The notes under the pieces are model-generated. The model was not told where the DNA came from. It did no database searches and saw nothing but the letters and a program-made list of their open reading frames with translations. From Anaerotignum sp. (GTDB lineage: Bacteria; Bacillota; Clostridia; Lachnospirales; Anaerotignaceae), in the NCBI GenBank assembly GCA_017442465.1, contig JAFRZQ010000383.1, positions 1 to 9,935 of the forward strand: DNA of 9,935 nt, written 5' to 3'. Made by a program: the position numbers and the translations under genes. Of this stretch, positions 5,339 through 9,935 are shown piece by piece. Every line of letters starts with the position of its first letter. The stretch's first letter is position 1.

Positions 5339-6562
5339 ATGAAAACCCTTGGTATCGTAACAGAATATAATCCCTTCCACAAAGGACATGCATATATGAT
5401 CGAAGAAGCAAAGAAAAAAGCCGGTGCAGACCGCGTTGTTGTTGTCATGAGCGGCAGCTTTGTACAGCGTGGTGAACCCGCCATCTTCGACAAATGGACA
5501 AGAACAGAGGCCGCTCTGAAAAACGGTGTAGATATGGTGCTGGAACTGCCTGTTCTCTTTGCTGCATCCAACGCAGAAACCTTTGCCCGTGCCGCTGTAC
5601 GTACACTGGAGGAAACCGGCATCGTGGATGTACTGTGCTTCGGTTCTGAAAGCGGTGACCTGCACTCCATGCAGGAAGCAGCAAGACTGATGGAAAATGA
5701 AACAGAGGAATTCCAGAAACTTCTGAAGGAACAGCTGGATGAAGGCCTTTCCTATCCCGCTGCCCGTACAAAGGCACTGGAAACTGTATCCCAGATCAGC
5801 AGCGAGATCCTTTCCCAGCCCAATCATATTCTGGGACTGGAATACCTGAAGGCCCTGGAAAGATACAACTGCACCATGGAACCTATGACTATCAAAAGAG
5901 AAGGCGATTACAACAGCCCTTCCCTGACTGATGGTTTTGCTTCCGCCGCTGCCATCCGCAAGGCCCTTGCAGAAGACCGCAGCACAGAAGCCATGCCTCA
6001 GCTGCCGGAAAATGTACATGATGTATATAATAAAGCACTCTCTCTGGGTACTGCTCCTGTTTTCTGGAACGAGCTGACTGATGCCCTCCATTATAAACTG
6101 CGTATGTCCTCCGCCGATGAAATCAAAGAGATCGCAGAAGTAGTGGAAGGGTTGGAAAACCGCATCCTGCATTCCATCGATTCCTGCTATGACATAAAGG
6201 ATGTTGTTGACTTTATCAAAACAAAACGCTACACCAGAACAAAGATCCAGCGTATCCTGCTTCATATCCTGCTGGATATCAAGGAAAAGGAAGTCAATTA
6301 CTTCATGAACCTGCCTAAGATGCCCTATATTCGTGTACTGGGTTTCCAGAAGGAAAACTCCGGCATCCTGGCTGACCTGACAGAAAATGCAAAATGTCCC
6401 GTTCTGACCAACCTAAAAAAAGCTCCCGAACAGCTGAATGAAGATGGTCTGGCTCTGCTGGCTCTGGAAAAAACAGCCACAGACCTGCATGCACTGGCAT
6501 ATCCCAACCCCATTTACCGTGCCCCCAACCAGGATTTCACAAAACCTCTGGTCATCCTGTAA
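5339..6562 (+). CDS. tmcAL: tRNA(Met) cytidine acetate ligase (YlbM, DUF795 family)
   Basis: TmcAL activates acetate with ATP and transfers it to cytidine 34 of elongator tRNA-Met, giving ac4C, which secures AUG reading. The 407-residue protein begins with the nucleotidyltransferase-like signature GIVTEYNPFHKGH (residues 5-17), then MSGSFVQRGEPA (37-48), PNHILGLEYL (161-170) and SAAAIR (202-207), all conserved in the family. The start is the ATG at 5339 with GAAAGG 10 bases upstream; two earlier ATGs at 5329 and 5332 are in another frame and open only a 13-codon reading frame. The gene is transcribed away from the kinase and ends in its own terminator. B. subtilis has the homologue ylbM in the same cluster. 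The enzyme uses free acetate, which the nearby pta-ackA pathway produces. Confidence 0.95.
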   Translation: MKTLGIVTEYNPFHKGHAYMIEEAKKKAGADRVVVVMSGSFVQRGEPAIFDKWTRTEAALKNGVDMVLELPVLFAASNAETFARAAVRTLEETGIVDVLCFGSESGDLHSMQEAARLMENETEEFQKLLKEQLDEGLSYPAARTKALETVSQISSEILSQPNHILGLEYLKALERYNCTMEPMTIKREGDYNSPSLTDGFASAAAIRKALAEDRSTEAMPQLPENVHDVYNKALSLGTAPVFWNELTDALHYKLRMSSADEIKEIAEVVEGLENRILHSIDSCYDIKDVVDFIKTKRYTRTKIQRILLHILLDIKEKEVNYFMNLPKMPYIRVLGFQKENSGILADLTENAKCPVLTNLKKAPEQLNEDGLALLALEKTATDLHALAYPNPIYRAPNQDFTKPLVIL

Positions 6563-6572
6563 CCCAAAACAC

Positions 6573-6600
6573 ATAAAGCCGTGGAACCTTTTCATAAAAT
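6573..6600 (+). promoter_or_regulatory. Possible sigma-E-type promoter of ylbJ inside the tmcAL terminator
   Basis: CATAAAAT at 6593-6600 differs at one position from the sigma-E -10 consensus CATACAAT, and an ATA (6573-6575) lies 17 bases upstream, within the usual range for the -35 core. Start would be near 6607, about 38 bases before ylbJ. The -10 lies in the loop of the terminator hairpin. The stretch is AT-rich, so this is tentative. Confidence 0.3.
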
Positions 6601-6625
6601 AAAAACAGGTTCACGGCTTTTTTAT
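6575..6625 (+). terminator. Terminator of tmcAL
   Basis: AAAGCCGT (6575-6582) and GAACC (6584-6588) pair with GGTTC (6608-6612) and ACGGCTTT (6613-6620), with one bulged G and a 19-base AT-rich loop. A T-run through 6623 follows. It starts 12 bases after the tmcAL stop codon. Confidence 0.85.
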
Positions 6626-6644
6626 TTGGGATGAGGTGATCTTT

Positions 6645-7748
6645 TTGAAAAAAAGTACTGTTTTCTTAGGTTTCTGTGCCTGTTTTCTGATTTTTGCCCT
6701 GATGCGATATCCTTCTGAAATGCTGGCGGCCTCGGCAGAAAGCATCCAAATCTGGCTAACAAAGGTATTTCCTTCCCTTTTTCCCTTCATGGCAGCCTGC
6801 GGGCTGCTGCTGCGGCTGGGCACAGCGGAACGAATGGGAAAATGTCTCCGCCCCATCATGGAACCCCTCTTCGGACTGGACGGCATCGCCGCCTTCCCCT
6901 TTTTTCTGGGTATCCTCTCCGGCTATCCCATTGGTGCAAAAATCACTGCACAACTTTATGAAAAAAAACAAATCTCTCTGGAAGAAGCCCGGCACATCCT
7001 CGTCTTTTCCAATAATCCCGGACCATTGTTTCTGGTCGGCACCATCGGTGCAGGCTTTTTTGGCATGCCATTTTTCGGATATGTCTTACTTCTTTGTTCT
7101 TTTCTTGGGGCTGTCTCAACAGGCATCCTATGGCGATTCTATAGAAACGAAGCTTTCATAAAACACCACACATATTCCATTTCTGTCACCGAAAATTCTC
7201 TGACCGAAGCCCTCTCCGCTTCCGTCGCCGATGCAGTAAATACGATTTTGCTCATTGGCGGCTATCTCATTCTCTTTGCCAGCTTATCCAAAGCTATAGA
7301 AGAAACAGGCTTGTTTTCTTTTCTCTTGGATGTGCTGTTCTTTCTGCCATTCTCCGCAGATACTCTGCAAGGCTTCTGCAGCGGCATTCTGGAAATGACA
7401 AATGGCGCATACCTTCTGAGCCAAGCCCCTAATGATCTGCGTCTACGTCTGACTATGGTCGCATTCCTCGTATCCTTCGGCGGGCTTTCTATTTTAGGCC
7501 AGACCTTTGGTGTCCTTTCCACCATCCCCATCAATAAAAAAGACTACCTCAAAGGGAAGTTTCTGAACGCCCTTTTCAGCAGTCTTTTCTGTTATTTTCT
7601 CTATCCACATTTCGTTCAGAAAGCACAAAAAGCAGTCCCCGTGTTTTCTGTCTTCACGGAAACTGCTTTTACACTCTCATTTTTGTGGCTTTTGCCAAGC
7701 GTGTTTTTTGTCGGCGTTCTTTGCCACGCCATTACCTCTAAAAGGTAA
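6645..7748 (+). CDS. ylbJ: Sporulation membrane protein of the YlbJ/SpoVV family
   Basis: A 367-residue polytopic membrane protein of the nucleoside-recognition (Gate) superfamily. In B. subtilis, YlbJ (SpoVV) is made in the mother cell under sigma-E and is needed to bring dipicolinic acid across the outer forespore membrane. Conserved family stretches are visible: LSGYPIGAK (91-99), NNPGPLF (123-129), the EMTNG turn (250-254) and SFGGLSI (277-283), between many hydrophobic helices. I chose the TTG at 6645, which has GAGGTGAT five bases upstream; the GTG at 6636 would overlap that site. It is somewhat shorter than the about 400-residue Bacillus protein. Its stop codon directly abuts the stop of the opposing gene, and its last 40 codons contain a terminator-like hairpin. 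Its presence points to a spore-former. Confidence 0.9.
   Translation: MKKSTVFLGFCACFLIFALMRYPSEMLAASAESIQIWLTKVFPSLFPFMAACGLLLRLGTAERMGKCLRPIMEPLFGLDGIAAFPFFLGILSGYPIGAKITAQLYEKKQISLEEARHILVFSNNPGPLFLVGTIGAGFFGMPFFGYVLLLCSFLGAVSTGILWRFYRNEAFIKHHTYSISVTENSLTEALSASVADAVNTILLIGGYLILFASLSKAIEETGLFSFLLDVLFFLPFSADTLQGFCSGILEMTNGAYLLSQAPNDLRLRLTMVAFLVSFGGLSILGQTFGVLSTIPINKKDYLKGKFLNALFSSLFCYFLYPHFVQKAQKAVPVFSVFTETAFTLSFLWLLPSVFFVGVLCHAITSKR
7628..7670 (-). terminator. Terminator-like hairpin inside the 3' end of ylbJ
   Basis: AAAAGCAGT (7628-7636) pairs with ACTGCTTTT (7662-7670), with an inner CCGTG/CACGG stem. Read on the minus strand it ends in GCTTTTTGTGCTTT, about 80 bases beyond the stop of the converging rsmD-coaD-coiled-coil operon. 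It could terminate that operon, although it is also ylbJ coding sequence. Read on the plus strand it has only four T residues in the stem. Confidence 0.5.
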
Positions 7749-8252
7749 TTATTTGCCCATACGCAGTTCCTGAATGTTTTCAGCCAGTACATTCAGTGTC
7801 TGTGCAAAGTAATCGTCTGTTTTGATGCTTTCGCTGTAAACAACTGCTTTCAGTTCTTTCAGTTTGCCTTCCGCATCCGCCAGTACGCCTTCTGCGTATT
7901 CCATCGCACCCAGACGCATTTCCTTGGATGTTTTCTTTGCGGAATCGATGATGGCTGCTGCCTGTTCATAGGCTTTCTTTGTTACTTCATTGTCATCGAT
8001 CATACGAACCATGCGGTCTTCCGCATTTTTCACGATTTCATCCGCTTCTCTCTGCGCATCGATCAGGATTTTGTTTCTTTCTTCGATCACCCATTTGGAC
8101 TGCTTCAGTTCGTTGGGCAGTTTCATGCGGATCTCGCTGATGATGTCATAAATTTCTTCTTTATCAACGGATACTTTGTTGCTGAAAGGTACAGCCTTGC
8201 TGCTATCCAGCACTTCTTCCAATTCGTCTAATAACTGCAGTACAGAATCCAT
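7749..8252 (-). CDS. Coiled-coil protein of clostridial coaD operons (often labelled ATPase subunit H-like)
   Basis: A 167-residue, highly charged, mostly helical protein without membrane segments or catalytic motifs. The N-terminal part has two short helices and a conserved-looking stretch VDKEEIYDIISEIRMKLP (29-46); residues about 48-138 form a long Glu/Lys/Ala-rich coiled coil (EERNKILIDAQREADEI, AEGVLADAEGKLKELK), which explains why such proteins are labelled as V-type ATPase stalk or DivIVA-like. No real ATPase function is supported. I recall similar proteins next to coaD in many Clostridia; the role is unknown. The ATG at 8252 has GAGGGA 6 bases upstream. It follows coaD by 10 bases, so it is the third gene of the rsmD-coaD operon. 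Its stop abuts the ylbJ stop with no gap. Confidence 0.8.
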   Translation of the reverse strand: MDSVLQLLDELEEVLDSSKAVPFSNKVSVDKEEIYDIISEIRMKLPNELKQSKWVIEERNKILIDAQREADEIVKNAEDRMVRMIDDNEVTKKAYEQAAAIIDSAKKTSKEMRLGAMEYAEGVLADAEGKLKELKAVVYSESIKTDDYFAQTLNVLAENIQELRMGK

Positions 8253-8262
8253 AGATTATCCC

Positions 8263-8742
8263 TCACTTCTGATATTTCTCTATAATAAACGGTTTGATTT
8301 CAGCGGGCACCATAAAATCGATGTTGCCGCCAAACACTGCAACTTCCTTCACATTCGTGGAACTTAACGCCAGATGTTCCTCATCCGCTGCCAGATAAAC
8401 TGTTTCCAGACCTTCACCCAGCTTGCGGTTAATCAGATACATAGGATATTCTGCAGAGAAATCCAGCGTATTCCGCAGCCCTCTGACTGCAATATTCGCG
8501 CCGATCTCTTTTGCAAAATCCACGAAAAGTCCCTGGAAAGAAGCGACCTCTACATTTTCAATGTGTTTTGTTGCCAGTTCCAGATGATGTTTTCTTTCTT
8601 CAACAGTAAACAAAGATTTCTTGTTGGGGTTTTCCAACACTGCGACCACCAGAACGTCGAATAACTTTGCGGCTCTTTCGATGATGTCCATGTGACCCAG
8701 TGTCACAGGGTCGAAGCTGCCGGCATAAATTGCTTTTTTCAT
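8263..8742 (-). CDS. coaD: Phosphopantetheine adenylyltransferase
   Basis: CoaD transfers AMP from ATP to 4'-phosphopantetheine, giving dephospho-CoA, the penultimate step of coenzyme A synthesis. The 159-residue length is typical. The N-terminus carries GSFDPVTLGH (residues 8-17) with the TxGH nucleotidyltransferase motif; RGLRNTLDF (about 88-96) and LSSTNVKE (about 125-132, the LSSSxVRE element) are also present. The ATG has GGAGG 7 bases upstream. Its ATGA overlaps the stop of rsmD by four bases, implying translational coupling. rsmD-coaD is one of the commonest bacterial gene pairs (ylbH-ylbI in B. subtilis). Confidence 0.97.
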   Translation of the reverse strand: MKKAIYAGSFDPVTLGHMDIIERAAKLFDVLVVAVLENPNKKSLFTVEERKHHLELATKHIENVEVASFQGLFVDFAKEIGANIAVRGLRNTLDFSAEYPMYLINRKLGEGLETVYLAADEEHLALSSTNVKEVAVFGGNIDFMVPAEIKPFIIEKYQK

Positions 8743-9296
8743 TTTGTTTCCTCCAAGCCCAAGAACGTCAGGATCGTCGTCTTGTACGCTTTTTCACGCA
8801 GGACTTCCATTCCTGCAGGGGGTGTTAAAGGAATCTGAGAGGATCTCTCCGTGATGAGATATCCCTCCTGCTTCAAAATACCCTTCTCAATGATTTTCTG
8901 AAGCACAGGCTCATACAAGCCGGATTCGTAGGGTGGATCCATAAAGATGATGTCGAAGGATTTTCCTTCCGCCGCAAGTTTGTCCAGGGCAGAAAGGACG
9001 TCTGTTTTTATCAGCCTCGCCTTATCCTGCAGTTTGGTATGCTGCAGATTCGCTGTGATGACCGTCTGGCATTCCGCCGCTGCGTCTACGAAAACAGCCT
9101 CTTCTGCACCTCTGGAAAGGGCTTCGATACCAATACCGCCGCTCCCTGCAAACAGATCCAGAAAACTGCATTCCGGCAAATCAAATGCTATGATATTAAA
9201 CAGGGTCTCCTTGATCCTGTCCGTCGTTGGTCTGGTTGCCAGCCCTTCGATGGTCTGCAAATTATGACCCTTTGCTGCTCCTGCGATCACGCGCAT
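8739..9296 (-). CDS. rsmD: 16S rRNA (guanine-966-N2)-methyltransferase
   Basis: RsmD methylates the N2 of G966 in 16S rRNA of the assembled small subunit, using S-adenosylmethionine. The 185-residue protein starts MRVIAGAAKGH, the standard family beginning, followed by the RPTTDRIKETLFN element (22-34), SAM-binding LDLFAGSGGIGIEALSRGA (about 46-64) and the catalytic DPPY motif (about 121-124), all in order. I chose the ATG at 9296, which has AGGTGGTG upstream; a longer in-frame reading frame to 9413 runs back through the promoter and lacks family similarity. It overlaps coaD by four bases and is first in a three-gene operon with its own promoter. Confidence 0.95.
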   Translation of the reverse strand: MRVIAGAAKGHNLQTIEGLATRPTTDRIKETLFNIIAFDLPECSFLDLFAGSGGIGIEALSRGAEEAVFVDAAAECQTVITANLQHTKLQDKARLIKTDVLSALDKLAAEGKSFDIIFMDPPYESGLYEPVLQKIIEKGILKQEGYLITERSSQIPLTPPAGMEVLREKAYKTTILTFLGLEETK

Positions 9297-9344
9297 CTGT
9301 CTGCACCACCTAAAACACCTATTATTACACACTATATCATTCTG

Positions 9345-9373
9345 AGTATAGCAAAAAAGTTTTGGTATGACAA
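9345..9373 (-). promoter_or_regulatory. Promoter of the rsmD-coaD operon
   Basis: On the minus strand TTGTCA (9373-9368, 5 of 6) and TATACT (9350-9345, 5 of 6) are 17 bases apart, with an extended TGC before the -10. Transcription would start near 9338, about 40 bases before rsmD. It lies in the 125-base gap after recG, where I see no convincing recG terminator. Confidence 0.85.
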
Positions 9374-9421
9374 CAAAAAATGCAAAATCCAATGAATTTT
9401 TTATGGAAACCATGCATAAAT

Positions 9422-9935
9422 TTACATTTCCAGACTTTTTCCTTCCAGATAACCATTGATATGTTCTTTCAGAAACTGATGCTCTTCTGCTTCCAGAAAT
9501 CTGTCTTTTTGCAACAATTCTGCCGCTGCAGACTGGGCTTCTTTCAGGATCGCCATATCCTTATACAGATCGGCGATTTTCAGCTCCGGCAAACCATGCT
9601 GACGGATGCCAAAAAATTCCCCGGGACCACGCAGTTTCAGATCTTTTTCGGAAATAACAAAACCATCTTCCGATTCCGTCATGGTTTTCATACGCTCTTT
9701 CGCCACTTTTGTCTTCGTATCGCTGACAAGGATGCAGTAGGATTTCTCGCTGCCGCGGCCAACACGGCCCCTCAGCTGGTGCAGCTGTGCCAGACCAAAA
9801 CGTTCCGCATTTTCAATCAACATGATCGTAGCATTTGGCACATTGATACCAACTTCAATGACTGTTGTGGAAACCAGTACATCAATTTTTCCTGCCGCAA
9901 AGCCATCCATGATCTCCTGTTTTTCCTTCGCCTTC
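9422..9935 (-). CDS. recG: ATP-dependent DNA helicase RecG, C-terminal part (runs off the window)
   Basis: RecG is a superfamily 2 helicase that remodels stalled replication forks and Holliday junctions. About 170 C-terminal residues are present. Motif V (VSTTVIEVGINVPNAT) and motif VI (QLHQLRGRVGRG, with AERFGL before it) are intact, followed by the RecG-specific DLKLRGPGEFFGIRQHG that forms part of the helical hairpin/TRG region transmitting motion. The C-terminus ends normally in a TAA at 9424-9422. The 5' part, with the wedge domain and motifs I to IV, lies beyond the right edge. recG directly upstream of rsmD is a common Firmicutes order. Confidence 0.96.
   Translation of the reverse strand, partial: KAKEKQEIMDGFAAGKIDVLVSTTVIEVGINVPNATIMLIENAERFGLAQLHQLRGRVGRGSEKSYCILVSDTKTKVAKERMKTMTESEDGFVISEKDLKLRGPGEFFGIRQHGLPELKIADLYKDMAILKEAQSAAAELLQKDRFLEAEEHQFLKEHINGYLEGKSLEM

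Noticed and set aside
5155..5370. Plus-strand 71-codon frame upstream of and overlapping tmcAL, ending in a 13-codon frame from 5329
   Set aside because: It covers both promoters and the palindrome; the ATG at 5329 lies too close to the ribosome site, which fits the tmcAL ATG at 5339.
5315..6265. 316-codon minus-strand open frame opposite tmcAL
   Set aside because: Antisense to a secure tmcAL gene, low-complexity Cys/Phe/His-rich translation and no ribosome site.
9297..9413. 39-residue N-terminal extension of RsmD
   Set aside because: It runs through the strong promoter at 9345-9373, and the family N-terminus MRVIAGAAKGH begins at 9296 with its own ribosome site.
9297..9421. Terminator for recG
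   Set aside because: Only weak nested ATGG/CCAT pairing followed by A residues on the minus strand; not enough for a terminator call.

Overview
This is a chromosomal, housekeeping-type window from a low-to-medium GC Gram-positive anaerobe, most likely a spore-forming member of the Clostridia (Lachnospirales-like). The evidence is gene content and order (recG, rsmD, coaD, ylbJ, tmcAL, DUF177, rpmF, plsX), strong AGGAGG-type ribosome binding sites, GTG and TTG starts, and sigma-A-like promoters. I see no insertion sequence, phage gene, tRNA, rRNA or CRISPR array.

Layout on the minus strand, right to left in transcription order: the 3' end of recG (window edge); rsmD-coaD-coiled-coil gene as a tight operon with its own promoter at 9345-9373; then, after two plus-strand genes, a CheA-like kinase core and a small membrane zinc-ribbon protein; then pta-ackA with its own promoter at 3582-3610; then the DUF177 protein and rpmF, driven by a perfect-consensus promoter that overlaps the end of ackA; then a terminator, a structured gene-free stretch of about 320 bases, and the 5' end of plsX. 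On the plus strand are tmcAL (5339-6562) and the ylbJ/spoVV-like gene (6645-7748). ylbJ meets the coiled-coil gene tail to tail with no base between the stop codons.

The neighbourhood corresponds to the Bacillus subtilis ylbH-ylbI-ylbJ-ylbM-ylbN-rpmF cluster, but tmcAL and ylbJ are inverted and pta-ackA plus the kinase pair are inserted between tmcAL and the DUF177 gene. Functionally it mixes translation (L32, rRNA and tRNA modification), lipid and CoA synthesis (PlsX, CoaD), acetate/ATP metabolism (Pta, AckA) and sporulation (YlbJ).

The least ordinary parts are: the stripped-down CheA-like protein (Hpt plus ATPase, no CheW domain) next to pta-ackA; a 12-base direct repeat bracketing the pta promoter; the hairpin cluster at 304-445 with a forward-facing terminator-like end and no forward gene; an inverted repeat spanning the plsX -35 region; and terminator-like or promoter-like signals overlapping neighbouring coding or terminator sequence. 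None of these is proven to be a new system; they are candidates read by eye.
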